A stretch of DNA of 64,000 bases from Myxococcota bacterium (GCA_028285625.1 JANQOX010000021.1:208420-272419); one strand, 5' to 3'. Positions 15,968-25,284 are shown, counted from the first letter of the stretch. Notes: generated from the letters alone by a model not told the origin. Program-made: numbers and translations.

Positions 15968-17566
15968 TCAGCTCTCGCCGCCGCCCCCGGCGATGCGGTC
16001 GCGGATGCTGTCGACGAGGCCGCCGAGGGAGAGGCGGCCGCGGTCGAGTTGGAAGTAGTGGTCGCCGTCGTCCTTGACCAGCAGCTTCACCCGCTGTCCC
16101 GCCAGCACTTCCTCGGGCGGCTCTTCGAGGCCCGGCGCATGGTCGAGCTTGGCGAACACGCGCCCGCCGTCGAAGCGCAGTACCGCCACGTGGACCGGCG
16201 CCGGGTTGGCATCGCCGGTCACGTGGATGGTGGTGGCGGCCTCGACGACCGCGCGCTCGCCTCCACGCGCGGTGGATTCCGGGGCCGGTCGCCGCCGCGA
16301 CGACTGGAAGTGACGTCGCGGCTCGGGCACGTCTTCGGGAGTGCGGTCGGAGTTCGAACGCTCGAGGATCGAGACGTAGACGTTGTTGCCGGGCCCGCCG
16401 ATCGAGTGCGCGATGCCCAGGTTCGCGCCACGCACCTGCGCGCGTGGGTTCGGGAAGCGCTCGGTCAGCTGCAGCGCGCACTCGGCGATCTGGAACAGGC
16501 CGGTGCCGCCCACGGGGTGACCGCGGGCCTTGAGACCGCCCGAAAGGTTGGTGGGCAGGCGCCCGGCCAGGCCGGTGGTGGGGTGTTCGAGCGGGTCGCC
16601 CGGGGGCTCGGTCAGGTCGCCCACCAGCGCGGCGACCGCCTCGTCCTCGGTGGTGAGCCCCAGGTCGCCGAGGTTGATGGGGAGCAGGCTGTTGAAGGCG
16701 TCGTGGGCCTCGACCACCACACGCTCGAGCCGGCGCGGGTCGCGGATGCCGGCCCGCCAGTAGGCGATGCGTGCGGCCTGGCGGGTGGCGTCCATGTGCG
16801 AGAGCGACTCGCGATCGAGGATCGAAGAGCTCTCCGTGGCCGACCCCAGGCCCGCCACGCGCACCGCGTCCGGGCGCGACGTGAGCACGATGGCGGCGGC
16901 GCCGTCGCAGATGGGAGAGCAGTCCTTGCGCATGAGCGGCGTGGCCACCGGCAGGTTCTGCGTGGCGTCGAAGTAGGCCTCGAACGCCTCCGGGCGCCGG
17001 TAGAACGCCGCCAGCGGGTTCTCGGCGCCCAGGGCGTGGGCGCGGTGCATCAGCCGGGCGAAGATCTCCGGAATGTCCTTGCCGCGGGTGCCCCGGGCGC
17101 GAAGCCAGGCCTGGGTCACCAGGGCGATCAGTCCAGGCATGGTGAAGCCGAAGCGGCGCTCCATCGGGTCGACGGTCTTCGACATGATGGCCGTGGCCAC
17201 GTCGGTGGTGACCGTCTTCATGCGCTCGCCCGCCAGCACCAGCACGCTCTCGCACTGCTCGGAGGCCACCTTGTAGTAGGCCTCGTGGAAGGCGGCGGCC
17301 CCGGTGGACGACGCGGTCTCGCTGCGGACGGCGGGCACGCCGCGCAGCCCCAGGCGGTCGGCCACCTTGGCGGCGATGTTGGCGCGATTCTCGAACTCCT
17401 CGCTGTCCATGATGCCGATCTGGACCGCATCGAAGCTGCGCACGCGGGAGTCCGCGAGCGCCGTCTCGTAGGCCTGCGCGAAGAGGTCGAAGACGCTGCC
17501 GAAGTCTCGCCCGGTGAGGTCGACCTTGGTGAGCCCGACGCCCGCGATGTAGACCGCCCTGGCCAT
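15968..17566 (-). CDS. Thiolase-like protein with C-terminal OB-type domain, catalytic cysteines absent
   Basis: A 532-residue protein of the SCP2-thiolase/acetyl-CoA acetyltransferase superfamily with a ~100-residue C-terminal extension. Thiolase landmarks are present: LVLAGERM, EAHDAFNSL, GGLKARGHPVGGTG and HSIGGPG. However, the position of the nucleophilic cysteine reads ETASSTGAAAF, and the second active-site cysteine region reads AHSIGGPG, so both cysteines are serine. The extension (FDGGRVFAKLD, LAGQRVKLLV) looks like the OB-type domain found in mycobacterial thiolase-like protein 1 or in DUF35 partners. Thiolysis is therefore unlikely. An aldolase-like (Ltp2-type) or CoA-binding role is possible. 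The ATG at 17566 gives the family N-terminus MARAVYIAGVG. The gene diverges from sppA. Confidence 0.8.
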   Translation of the reverse strand: MARAVYIAGVGLTKVDLTGRDFGSVFDLFAQAYETALADSRVRSFDAVQIGIMDSEEFENRANIAAKVADRLGLRGVPAVRSETASSTGAAAFHEAYYKVASEQCESVLVLAGERMKTVTTDVATAIMSKTVDPMERRFGFTMPGLIALVTQAWLRARGTRGKDIPEIFARLMHRAHALGAENPLAAFYRRPEAFEAYFDATQNLPVATPLMRKDCSPICDGAAAIVLTSRPDAVRVAGLGSATESSSILDRESLSHMDATRQAARIAYWRAGIRDPRRLERVVVEAHDAFNSLLPINLGDLGLTTEDEAVAALVGDLTEPPGDPLEHPTTGLAGRLPTNLSGGLKARGHPVGGTGLFQIAECALQLTERFPNPRAQVRGANLGIAHSIGGPGNNVYVSILERSNSDRTPEDVPEPRRHFQSSRRRPAPESTARGGERAVVEAATTIHVTGDANPAPVHVAVLRFDGGRVFAKLDHAPGLEEPPEEVLAGQRVKLLVKDDGDHYFQLDRGRLSLGGLVDSIRDRIAGGGGES

Positions 17567-17610
17567 GGCTGGCCTAGGATACCCAAGACCATGGAAGGAC
17601 CCCGGCAAAC

Positions 17611-19314
17611 GTGAGACGCGGACCCTGGCGATTCTTGATCCTGGTGGCCCTGCTGGTGGCCGGCGTCGCCTTCTGGGCGTTCGGGCGCGGGCCCGAGCTG
17701 GCACCCGGTACGCAACTCGTGCTCGAGATACGCGGCACCTATGTCGATGCGCCGGTGAACCCGGTTCTGGCGCGACTGTTCGGTCGCGCCGAACGCACGC
17801 TGATCGGTGCCCTGTCCGAGATGAGCAAGGCCGAGCGCGACGACCGCATCACGTCGGTGCTGATCGAGGTCGGCGGTCTCGACGTGGGCTGGGGCAAGGC
17901 GAGCGAGCTGCGTAGCGCCATCGCGCGGCTGGGCGATGCCGGCAAGCGCACCACGGTCTACCTCGAGCTCGAGAGCCTCTCGGCCAATCTCGAGTACTAC
18001 GTGGCCACGGCCGCCGACGAGATCGTGATGGCGCCGGCATCTCGCAGCGTGCTGCCGGGTCTCGCCGCCGAGTACTTCTTTCTCGGCGGTCTGTTCGAGA
18101 AGGTCGGCGTCGACGTCGAGTACGAGCGCATCGGCCGCTACAAGAGTGCCGTCGAATCCTACGCCGAGACCGGCATGTCCGATGCCAATCGCGAGATGAC
18201 GCGCGCGCTGCTCGACTCGATCGACGCGCGCTTCGTGGGGGCCGTGGCCGAGGGCCGCGAACTGGCGCCCGGCGCCGTCGAGGCGCTCATCGACGAGGCG
18301 CCCTCGACACCCGAGCGCCTGGTCGAGCTGGGGCTCGTGGACCGCGTGGCCCACCGCGACGAGCTGCTGGCCGAGCCGCGGATCGACGCTGCACAGTGGG
18401 CCGCCATCGCGTTCGAAGACGTGGGCTTCGATCCCCAGGCGAACTTCGCGCTGGTCTACGGATCGGGCCCGGTGGTGACGGGGTCGGGCGACGTCTCGCG
18501 CCAGGGCAACCCGGTGCTCGCCGCCGACACGGTGGCCCAGGCGATCGAGGACGCCTCGAAGGCCGAAGACATCGAGGCCATCGTCTTCCGGGTCGACAGC
18601 CCCGGCGGTTCTCCGCTGGCGTCGGACATCGTCTGGCGGGCCATCGCCCGGGCGCGCGATCGCGGCACGCCGGTGGTGGCTTCGTTCTCGGACGTGGCCG
18701 CGTCCGGCGGCTACTACGTCGCATGCGGCGCGGACCGGATCGTGAGCCAGCCCACGACCTACACCGGGTCGATCGGCGTGTTCGTGCTGCGGCCGGTGCT
18801 CGGAGGGCTGCTCGACAAGCTGGACATCGGTGTCGAGTCGATGCAGCGGGGCAAGCGCGCCGACCTGCTGCTCTCGGCCGAGCCTCTCTCCCCCGGCGCA
18901 CGACAGGTGTTACGCGAAGACGTTCGCCGCATCTACGACCTGTTCGTGCAGCGCGTGGCCGAAGGCCGCGGTCTCGAAACGAGCGAGGTCGATGCCGTCG
19001 GTCGGGGTCGCGTGTTCACCGGCGAGCAGGCGCGCGATGCCGGCCTGGTCGACGTGCTGGGCGGCCTGCGCGATGCGGTGACCGAGGCGAAGCTGCTGGC
19101 TGGTCTGGATCCCGACACCGACGTGCTGCTGATGACCTACCCGCCGCCGCGCCCGCTCGCCGACCAGATCGCCGAAGCGCTGGGGCTGGTTCGCGTGGCT
19201 GCCACCCCCGAACTGCCGCTGCCCCGCGGCCTGGCGCGCACGCTCGCGCTGCTCGGCGACCTGCCCCCGGGCGCGCCGCTGCTGGTGCCGCCGGGCCTGG
19301 CCGAGATCCGCTGA
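17611..19314 (+). CDS. sppA: Signal peptide peptidase SppA (67K type)
   Basis: A 567-residue membrane-bound serine protease that degrades cleaved signal peptides. It has one N-terminal transmembrane segment (about residues 7-24) and two tandem S49 domains, as in the E. coli enzyme. The catalytic dyad is split between them: Lys178 in IGRYKSA of the first domain and Ser365 in [11 protein letters not shown] of the second, matching Lys209/Ser409 of E. coli SppA. RVDSPGGS near 327 is the second-domain substrate-binding loop. The GTG start lies 44 bases from the divergent thiolase-like gene. The SRPBCC-domain gene follows after 19 bases with a good ribosome-binding site. Confidence 0.92.
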   Translation: MRRGPWRFLILVALLVAGVAFWAFGRGPELAPGTQLVLEIRGTYVDAPVNPVLARLFGRAERTLIGALSEMSKAERDDRITSVLIEVGGLDVGWGKASELRSAIARLGDAGKRTTVYLELESLSANLEYYVATAADEIVMAPASRSVLPGLAAEYFFLGGLFEKVGVDVEYERIGRYKSAVESYAETGMSDANREMTRALLDSIDARFVGAVAEGRELAPGAVEALIDEAPSTPERLVELGLVDRVAHRDELLAEPRIDAAQWAAIAFEDVGFDPQANFALVYGSGPVVTGSGDVSRQGNPVLAADTVAQAIEDASKAEDIEAIVFRVDSPGGSPLASDIVWRAIARARDRGTPVVASFSDVAASGGYYVACGADRIVSQPTTYTGSIGVFVLRPVLGGLLDKLDIGVESMQRGKRADLLLSAEPLSPGARQVLREDVRRIYDLFVQRVAEGRGLETSEVDAVGRGRVFTGEQARDAGLVDVLGGLRDAVTEAKLLAGLDPDTDVLLMTYPPPRPLADQIAEALGLVRVAATPELPLPRGLARTLALLGDLPPGAPLLVPPGLAEIR

Positions 19315-19333
19315 TCGTGCAGGAGGACCGCCG

Positions 19334-19768
19334 ATGCAGGTGAGCCGCAGCTTCGAGGTCGCGAGCAGTCGCGACCAGGCCGTCGAGGTGCTCGATCAGG
19401 ACGAGACCCTGACGGCGCTGTTTCCGGACATGAAGAGCGAGATCGTCGCGCGCGACGACACGCGCAAGACCGTGGTGTCGCACTACCGCGCCCTGGGTCG
19501 CGAGGGCGACGCCACCTTCCATTTCGACTTCCTGATGGACGGCTCGATCCGCTTCGAGAAGGTCTGTGACGGCAACGTCTGGCGTGACCTCCACGGGGAG
19601 GTGACCGTGGACGAGCTCGCTGCGGACCGGGCGCGGATCTCGATCGAGATGCAGGGCCGCACCAAGGGGCTGGTCCCCGAGTTCACCATCAAGGGGCCGA
19701 TGCAGGAGCAGGTGGCGCAGATGGCGCAGGCCCTGCGCGAGCGCATCGAAGCGGCGGGCTCGGTATGA
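19334..19768 (+). CDS. SRPBCC-like (DUF2505-type) lipid-binding domain protein
   Basis: A 144-residue protein with the profile of a START/SRPBCC helix-grip fold. It starts with the strand MQVSRSFEV followed by a helix (SSRDQAVEVL), alternating strands through the middle, and a long C-terminal helix (MQEQVAQMAQALRERIEAA) that usually covers the hydrophobic cavity. It resembles DUF2505-type proteins, but assignment from sequence by eye is tentative. The ATG has AGGAGG 6 bases upstream. The stop overlaps the following hydrolase gene by four bases (ATGA), so it belongs to an operon with sppA upstream and the hydrolase downstream. A ligand cannot be named. Confidence 0.65.
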   Translation: MQVSRSFEVASSRDQAVEVLDQDETLTALFPDMKSEIVARDDTRKTVVSHYRALGREGDATFHFDFLMDGSIRFEKVCDGNVWRDLHGEVTVDELAADRARISIEMQGRTKGLVPEFTIKGPMQEQVAQMAQALRERIEAAGSV

Positions 19769-20577
19769 CCACGGTGGAGACGACCGACGGCCTGGCGCTG
19801 CACGCCGAGTTCTTCGGCGACGGGCCGCCGGTGATCCTCTCCCCGGGGTACTGCCAGACCCTCGAGAACTTCAGGCCGCAGGTCGAACCCCTGGTCGCCG
19901 CGGGATACCGCGTGGCGCTGTGGGACTACCGCGGCCACGGTCGGAGCGAAGCGCCCGACGATCCCGATGCCTATGACATGGCCCGGGTGGTGGACGACAT
20001 GGCGCGGGTGCTCGAAGCGGCGGCACCCGGCCAGCCGGCCGTCGTGGGTGGGCTGTCGTTCGGCGGGCTCGCGTCGCTTCACTACGCGCTGACGCACCCC
20101 GATCGTGTGAAGGCGCTGCTGCTGTTCGCCAGTGGACCGGGCTTCAAGAAGCAGGAGGCGCAGGCGGGCTGGGAGGCGCAGGTCGGGCGCATCGCCGACC
20201 GCCTCGAGAAGATCGGCTTCGAGGGTTTCACCACCGGTCGTTCGGCGACGACGTCGATCGGTCGCAAGCCCGAGCTGCCCGAGGCCCAGGCCGCAGCGCG
20301 CGCGATCGAGGCCCAGAGTCCGCGCGGGGTCGCGAACTTCGGTCGTCGCGTGTCCGGCCCCGCCGCCGGCGTGATCGACGAGCTCGCCGGGATCGAGATC
20401 CCCACCCTGGTTCTGGTGGGCGAGCAGGACAACGCCTATCTGCGCGCCGCCGAGGTGATGGCGGCCAAGCTTCCGCAGGCGCGTCACGTGGTGATCCCCG
20501 AAGCGGGCCACGTGGTCAACATCGAGCAGGCCGAGGCCTTCAACCGCGCGGTGCTCGACTTCCTCGCCAGCCTCTAG
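19765..20577 (+). CDS. Alpha/beta-fold hydrolase
   Basis: A 270-residue alpha/beta hydrolase. The oxyanion region is ILSPGYCQTLENF near residue 26, the nucleophile elbow is GGLSFGG near residue 94 (Ser in G-x-S-x-G), the acid is in VGEQDNAYL near 215, and the histidine is in PEAGHVVNIEQ near 248. DYRGHGRSEAPDD is the usual loop after strand 4. The fold fits an esterase, lactonase or C-C hydrolase, and the substrate is not predictable. It is coupled to the upstream SRPBCC-like gene by a four-base overlap. The next small gene starts two bases after its stop. Confidence 0.83.
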   Translation: MTTVETTDGLALHAEFFGDGPPVILSPGYCQTLENFRPQVEPLVAAGYRVALWDYRGHGRSEAPDDPDAYDMARVVDDMARVLEAAAPGQPAVVGGLSFGGLASLHYALTHPDRVKALLLFASGPGFKKQEAQAGWEAQVGRIADRLEKIGFEGFTTGRSATTSIGRKPELPEAQAAARAIEAQSPRGVANFGRRVSGPAAGVIDELAGIEIPTLVLVGEQDNAYLRAAEVMAAKLPQARHVVIPEAGHVVNIEQAEAFNRAVLDFLASL

Positions 20578-20579
20578 GC

Positions 20580-20984
20580 GTGCCGGAGCGCACCGGGCCC
20601 GGAGCGCCCTCGGAGGCGGAGCTCGAAGCGCTCCCCGAACGGCTCTGCCAGATCTTTCTTGGCTGGCGCCTGGGGGACGACCGCGATGCGCTTCTCGCCC
20701 TGGGCGAGGGAGCCCTGCGCATCGATCTGCTCACCGGCGAGTGCTGGTGCGACGACGAACCGCTGCCGGCGCTCGGGATCGCCGCCGAACTCGATCGCGA
20801 ACTCGACCGGGTCGGGCTCGCCGACCGGCTCGAGGCCGCACACCTCGACGCGCTGTTCGCGGCGCGACCGTACCGTTCGCGGGGCCGCGAGGGCACGGCG
20901 CTCGAGCTGGCCTGCCGGGTGGTGCTACGGGTCGACGGCCGCGAGTACGCGGCCGAGGCCCGCAACCAGACCGGCGGCGCCTAG
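20580..20984 (+). CDS. Hypothetical protein
   Basis: A 134-residue protein with no recognised domain. It is acidic and leucine/alanine-rich with mixed helix and strand: ERLCQIFLGWRLGDDRDALLALG near the N-terminus, a short CWCDDEP segment near residue 55, and a C-terminal strand pair (ALELACRVVLRVDGREYAAEA). No signal peptide or membrane segment is seen. The GTG start at 20580 is two bases after the hydrolase stop and the codon use is like its neighbours, so it is probably the last gene of the sppA operon. It overlaps the convergent thiI gene by four bases. Confidence 0.6.
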   Translation: MPERTGPGAPSEAELEALPERLCQIFLGWRLGDDRDALLALGEGALRIDLLTGECWCDDEPLPALGIAAELDRELDRVGLADRLEAAHLDALFAARPYRSRGREGTALELACRVVLRVDGREYAAEARNQTGGA

Positions 20985-22468
20985 CGGGGCGCCTTGCCCT
21001 CGGCGAGCCGCCGCAGCGCCGGGACGCCGCCGCGAAAGTGCAGCACCCGCAGGCCCTCGCGGTGCATCCGCTCGGCGAGGTGGGCGCTCTTGAGCCCGAA
21101 CTCGCAGTAGAGCACGTAGCGCTCGTCGCGTCCGAAGCTCGGGTAGGCACGCATGGCCTGGGGGAAGTCGAGCCAGACGGCGTCCGGCCAATGCCAGGCG
21201 TCGAAGTCGTTGCGGTGGCGAAGGTCGAGCACCACCGCGCCGGCGGGGATCTCGCGCGTCTCGAGCTCGGGCATGCCGCTGTCGTCGGGATCGAGGGCGC
21301 GCAGGTCCAGCGCTTCGTGCCCTTCGATGGCACGATCGAGCACGCCGGGATCCATCGCCGCCTCCTGCTCGAGGACCACGTCGAGCCTGGCGGCGGTGGC
21401 GGGCCGGCGCGGCACCATGGCGCAGTACTCGTCCACCACCTCGGACAGCCTCGCGGTCCCGATGGCCCGGGCCTGGGCGATGATGTCCTCCTTGTTCGCG
21501 CCGATCAGCGGCCGCAGGATCGGCGTGCGCGTGGCGTCGCTGATCACGGCGAGGTTCGGCAGTGTCTGCGACGAGACCTGGCCCACCGCTTCGCCCGTGA
21601 CGATCGCCTGGGCGCCCGTCTCGCGCGCGATCCGGTCGGCCGTGCGCAGCATCTGCCGCTTCAGGATCACCTGCCAGTAGCGCGGCTCGGCGTGGGCCTG
21701 GATGTCCGCGGTCACGGGGTCGAAGTCCACCGCGTACAGTCGGGGGCGCGTGCCGTAGGACCAGCGGTCGGCGACCTCCTTCATCACGCGCAGGGTTCCC
21801 AGCTGGTGGCTGGTGCCGCCGAGGTTGCAGAACACGTAGTCGAGATGCACGCCGCGGCGAAGCAGCTGCCAGGCCGCCACGGCCGAGTCGAAGCCCCCGC
21901 TCACGAGCGCCACCGCCCGGCTCTCGGTACCGAGCGGAAGCCCGCCCGGCGCGCGCAGCTCTTCTTCGAAGCAGTAGGCCTGGCCCTCGTAGACCTCGAT
22001 GCGCGCCGTCACCTCGGGGTGTGTGAGATCGACCCCCGCCGACGCCGGCAGCAGGCGCTCGCCGAGCGCGACCTCGAGATCGCGGCGGCCGAACGGGCGT
22101 CGCGCGCGGTCGCCCACGACTCGCGCGCGGACCGCGAAGCGCCGGCCCGCCACCAGGCGTTCGAACCGGCGCACGCCGATCTCGACCGCGTCTTCCAGCT
22201 TCTCACAGGGCTCGCGTACTGCGGGTGCCACGGCCTGCAGCCCGAACACGCGTGCGAGCGCCTCGGTCCCGCGCCCATCGGGCAGCGAGACGAAGAGGCG
22301 GTCGTAGCGCCGCTCGACCTCGCCCGAGAGCCCCTCGGAACGCAGCAGGTCCTGGAGGTTCGAGACCAGCCGCGACACGAAGGCCTGCCGGGTCATGCGT
22401 GCCTTGGTGCCCACCTCGCCGGACAGGCGCAGCAGGGCCAGGGTGGTTCGGCCGTCGTGTTCGGACAC
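20981..22468 (-). CDS. thiI: tRNA 4-thiouridine synthase / sulfurtransferase ThiI with rhodanese domain
   Basis: A 495-residue sulfurtransferase that makes 4-thiouridine in tRNA and, in some bacteria, delivers sulfur for the thiamine thiazole. Domains in order: ferredoxin-like and THUMP RNA-binding region (about 1-165), PP-loop ATP pyrophosphatase with VSGGFDSAVAAW (about 185), and a C-terminal rhodanese domain (about 385-495). Cys455 (YVLYCEFG) corresponds to the persulfide-bearing Cys456 of the E. coli enzyme, and Cys349 (EYCAMVP) to its Cys344. GTG 22468 is the likely start. The frame continues open far upstream across the next gene but without coding character. It converges with a hypothetical gene, with a 4-base overlap. 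Confidence 0.92.
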   Translation of the reverse strand: MSEHDGRTTLALLRLSGEVGTKARMTRQAFVSRLVSNLQDLLRSEGLSGEVERRYDRLFVSLPDGRGTEALARVFGLQAVAPAVREPCEKLEDAVEIGVRRFERLVAGRRFAVRARVVGDRARRPFGRRDLEVALGERLLPASAGVDLTHPEVTARIEVYEGQAYCFEEELRAPGGLPLGTESRAVALVSGGFDSAVAAWQLLRRGVHLDYVFCNLGGTSHQLGTLRVMKEVADRWSYGTRPRLYAVDFDPVTADIQAHAEPRYWQVILKRQMLRTADRIARETGAQAIVTGEAVGQVSSQTLPNLAVISDATRTPILRPLIGANKEDIIAQARAIGTARLSEVVDEYCAMVPRRPATAARLDVVLEQEAAMDPGVLDRAIEGHEALDLRALDPDDSGMPELETREIPAGAVVLDLRHRNDFDAWHWPDAVWLDFPQAMRAYPSFGRDERYVLYCEFGLKSAHLAERMHREGLRVLHFRGGVPALRRLAEGKAPR

Positions 22469-22508
22469 GGCCCGGCAGGGTAGCGCTCTAGCCGGGCCTG
22501 GAAGCGCA

Positions 22509-22561
22509 GACCCAAGGGCCACGAGTCGAGCCCCAAGGGCTCGAAGCCCGACCCCAGGGTC
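22509..22561. repeat. Cluster of small palindromes after the gamma-glutamyltransferase stop
   Basis: Three short palindromic stretches follow the ggt stop on the minus strand: GACCCAAGGGCC (22509-22520, imperfect), TCGAGCCCCAAGGGCTCGA (22526-22544, perfect 8-base arms) and GACCCCAGGGTC (22550-22561). No T-run follows on either strand, so this is at best a factor-assisted termination or mRNA-stabilising region in the 92-base gap before thiI. Confidence 0.4.
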
Positions 22562-24207
22562 TAGAAACCCAGCGCGCAGCCGTCCTTCCGGCGGTCGCTG
22601 CCGCCGGCGAGCACGCCGTCGGGGAGCCGCGCGATCGCCTGTCCGCCGCCGAACAGGTCGGTTGCGAAGCCGCCGGGGCCCTTCGCATCGTGTCCGCGGG
22701 CGCGCAGGGCCTCGAGCAGGGTTCCGCCTTCGAGGGCGGGCGCGTCGGGGTGCTCGATGCGCACCTCGGTACCGCCCTGGTAGCGAAACCGCATGCGGTC
22801 GAGGGCCTCCTGCGGGTTGAGACCGTGGTCGACCACGTTCGAGACGAAGTTCAGGTGGCTCTGGGGCTGGACGTCGCCCCCCATCAGGCCGAATGCCATC
22901 CACGGCGTGCCGTCGCGCAGCAGCATGCCCGGGATGATGGTGTGGAAGGGGCGCTTGCCCGGTGCGAGCGCGCCGGGGTGCCGCGGGTCGAGTCGAAACC
23001 CCGCGCCGCGGCTCTGGAGCACGACGCCGCTGTCGCCGCAGCCCACCCCCGAGCCGAAGCCGGTGAACAGGCTCTGGATGAAAGAGACCAGATTTCCCTC
23101 GCCGTCGGCGGTGCACAGGTAGACGGTATTGCCGTCGAGTCCCGGGTCGGCGCCGGTCAGCGCGCGTTCGCCGATCGAGGCGGCGCGGCGTCGCGCGTAG
23201 GCCGGGTCGAGCAGCGCCTCGACCGGCACGTCCACGTGGGCGGGGTCGGCGATGTAGGCATCGCGGTCGGCGAAGGCGAGCTTCACGGCCTCGATGCGCC
23301 GATGCCATTCGAGCGCGCTGCCCGGCGGCGCCTCCGCCGGGTCGAACTGCTCGAGGATGCCGAGCGCGATCAGCGCGGCGAGTCCCTGCCCGTTGGGAGG
23401 AAGCTCGGCCACGGTGGTGCCGCGGTAGTCGGTGTGGATCGGCACGACCCAGTCGCTCTGGTGACCCGCGAGGTCGTCGTGGCAGAAGAAGCCGCCCTCC
23501 TCGCGCGAGGTGGCGACGATGGCGTCGGCCACCGCGCCCTCGTAGAAGCCCGCGGCGCCCTTGCTGGCGACGGCACGCAGGCTCTGGCCGAGCGCCGGGG
23601 CCCGGAACCACCCGCCGGCGGTGGGCGCGCGGCCGGCGTCGAGCCAATGCGTTCGCGCGGCCGCATTGTGGAGCGCACCGCCCGCGGCCAGCAGCCCCCA
23701 GTAGTGCGCGACGAGTTCGGTGACCGGAAAGCCGTCCTCGGCCAGGGCGATGGCGGGCTCCAGCACGTCCCCGAGCGGCAGGGCGCCGAGCCGGTCGGAG
23801 AGGGTCTGCCAGGCATGCACGGCCCCCGGCACCGTGGCCGAGAGAATTCCCCTGGGCGCGATCTCGTCGAGGCCGCGTGCGCGGTAGGCCTCGAGGGTGG
23901 CCGCGGCGGGGGCGCGCCCACTGCCGTTCAGGCCCAGCAGCTGGTCCTCCTTCGCCGACCAGAGCAGCGCGAAAGCGTCGCCGCCGATGCCGGTCGACAT
24001 GGGCTCCACCACGCAGAGCACTGCCGCGGCGGCGAGCGCCGCGTCGACGGCGTTGCCCCCGCGTTCCAGCATGGCCAGGCCCGCACGCGTGGCCGCGGGC
24101 ACGCTGGTGGCCACCATGCCCCGGCGGCCGAGGGCACACGAGCGCTGGCTGGCGAGGGGCGTGTCGAGCCTCGGCCGGACGCTCGGTAGCGCGGGGGGTT
24201 GGGTCAC
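22561..24207 (-). CDS. ggt: Gamma-glutamyltransferase-family Ntn-hydrolase
   Basis: A 548-residue N-terminal-nucleophile hydrolase of the gamma-glutamyltranspeptidase family, which cleaves the gamma-glutamyl bond of glutathione or related amides after autoprocessing into two chains. The expected processing site is before Thr361 in GLDGNTVYL. Here the usual TTH-S triplet of GGT is NTVYLC, so specificity may differ. Large-subunit motifs are GGNAVDAALA near residue 50 and STGIGGDAFALL near 71. Small-subunit motifs are QSLFTGFGSGV and GLMGGDVQPQSH. No signal peptide is evident, so it may be cytoplasmic. GTG 24207 has GGAGGA 8 bases upstream. A cephalosporin acylase-like or gamma-glutamyl hydrolase role is possible. 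Confidence 0.85.
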   Translation of the reverse strand: MTQPPALPSVRPRLDTPLASQRSCALGRRGMVATSVPAATRAGLAMLERGGNAVDAALAAAAVLCVVEPMSTGIGGDAFALLWSAKEDQLLGLNGSGRAPAAATLEAYRARGLDEIAPRGILSATVPGAVHAWQTLSDRLGALPLGDVLEPAIALAEDGFPVTELVAHYWGLLAAGGALHNAAARTHWLDAGRAPTAGGWFRAPALGQSLRAVASKGAAGFYEGAVADAIVATSREEGGFFCHDDLAGHQSDWVVPIHTDYRGTTVAELPPNGQGLAALIALGILEQFDPAEAPPGSALEWHRRIEAVKLAFADRDAYIADPAHVDVPVEALLDPAYARRRAASIGERALTGADPGLDGNTVYLCTADGEGNLVSFIQSLFTGFGSGVGCGDSGVVLQSRGAGFRLDPRHPGALAPGKRPFHTIIPGMLLRDGTPWMAFGLMGGDVQPQSHLNFVSNVVDHGLNPQEALDRMRFRYQGGTEVRIEHPDAPALEGGTLLEALRARGHDAKGPGGFATDLFGGGQAIARLPDGVLAGGSDRRKDGCALGF

Positions 24208-24322
24208 CTGCGGTCCTCCAGGACCCGCCGTCGCGGGCGCGCCGAGTGTAGTCCGCGGCCGGCGCAAGCCGTCGAGGGGCCGCCGTGCCCGGCGCGGGGC
24301 CGGTCGGGTACCCTGGCCGGCC

Positions 24323-25108
24323 ATGTCTGGACGCATCCGCACCGAGCGAGACGGAGCCATCGGCTGGCTGATCTTCGACCACCCCGAACGTCGCAATGCC
24401 ATCTCGGTGGACATGTGGCGCGCGATCCCGCCCGCCCTCGAGAGCCTATGCGAAGACCCGGAGGTACGGGTCGTGGTGATGCGCGGCGAGGGCGAGGTCG
24501 CCTTCGTCTCCGGGGCCGACATCTCGGAGTTCAAGCAGCAGCGCACCGGCGGCGACGCTGCCGGCAGCTACGACGCGGGAACCGGGCTGGCCTTCGGTGC
24601 CATCCTGAACTGCCCGCTCCCGGTGATCGCCATGATCCATGGCTACTGCGTGGGCGGGGGCATGGCGATCGCCTTGGCCGCAGACCTGCGGTACGCGGCC
24701 GACGATGCCGTGTTCGCGATTCCGGCCGCCCGACTGGGCCTCGGCTACCACGCGGCGGGCATCCAGGGGCTGGTGGCCCTGGTGGGCCCCTCGGCCGCCA
24801 AGGAGATCTTCTTCAGCGCACGGCGCTACGCCGCCCAGGAGGCGCTCGACCTCGGGCTGCTCAACCGGGTGCATCCGAAGGGCGAGCTCGAGAAGCAGGT
24901 TCGCGAGATGGCGGCCCAGATCGGCGGCAACGCGCCGCTCACCGTCCGCAGCGTGAAGCGGATCGTGACGGAGACCACCAAGGATCCCGGCGCCCGGGAC
25001 GATGCGGCCATGAACGAGTCGATCCGCGCCTGTTTCGAGAGCGAGGACTACAAGGAAGGGGTTCGTGCCTTCCTGGAGAAGCGCCCACCCGTCTTTCGGG
25101 GTCGCTGA
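24323..25108 (+). CDS. Crotonase-family (enoyl-CoA hydratase/isomerase-like) protein
   Basis: A 261-residue crotonase-fold protein. The CoA-binding and oxyanion-hole segments are clear: SGADISEFKQ near residue 70 and HGYCVGGGMAIALAAD near 106. The two glutamates that drive hydration in rat enoyl-CoA hydratase (Glu144 and Glu164) correspond to Ala in GGGMAIA and Ala in FAIPAARLGLG. A straightforward hydratase is therefore unlikely. Isomerase, thioesterase, decarboxylase or lyase activities occur in the same family. The ATG at 24323 lies 115 bases from the divergent ggt gene. A perfect hairpin (25125-25149) follows the stop. Confidence 0.85.
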   Translation: MSGRIRTERDGAIGWLIFDHPERRNAISVDMWRAIPPALESLCEDPEVRVVVMRGEGEVAFVSGADISEFKQQRTGGDAAGSYDAGTGLAFGAILNCPLPVIAMIHGYCVGGGMAIALAADLRYAADDAVFAIPAARLGLGYHAAGIQGLVALVGPSAAKEIFFSARRYAAQEALDLGLLNRVHPKGELEKQVREMAAQIGGNAPLTVRSVKRIVTETTKDPGARDDAAMNESIRACFESEDYKEGVRAFLEKRPPVFRGR

Positions 25109-25124
25109 GTCCGGGGCCACCGGG

Positions 25125-25149
25125 ACCCCACGCCGGCAGGGGGTGGGGT
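25125..25149. terminator. Possible terminator hairpin after the crotonase gene
   Basis: ACCCCAC (25125-25131) and GTGGGGT (25143-25149) form a perfect 7-base-pair stem 17 bases after the crotonase stop, with an 11-base loop containing GCCGGC. No T-run follows, so it is a weak candidate. The rest of the 176-base gap before pal shows no convincing promoter. Confidence 0.3.
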
Positions 25150-25284
25150 GAGGCTAGGCGGGGATCGGCATCGGGAGCGCTCTCCGGCCATTTCATGCCT
25201 TGCGATCCGCCCTTCGGGTCCCCACACTCTCGTTTGGTTCGGGGGATCGACCAGCACAAGGGACGAGAGGGGGGTTCTCACCGC

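Noticed and set aside
20981..24382. 1133-residue minus-strand frame combining thiI with the ggt region
   Set aside because: Only the first 495 codons from GTG 22468 match ThiI. The upstream part is out-of-phase ggt sequence, and ggt has its own start and ribosome-binding site.
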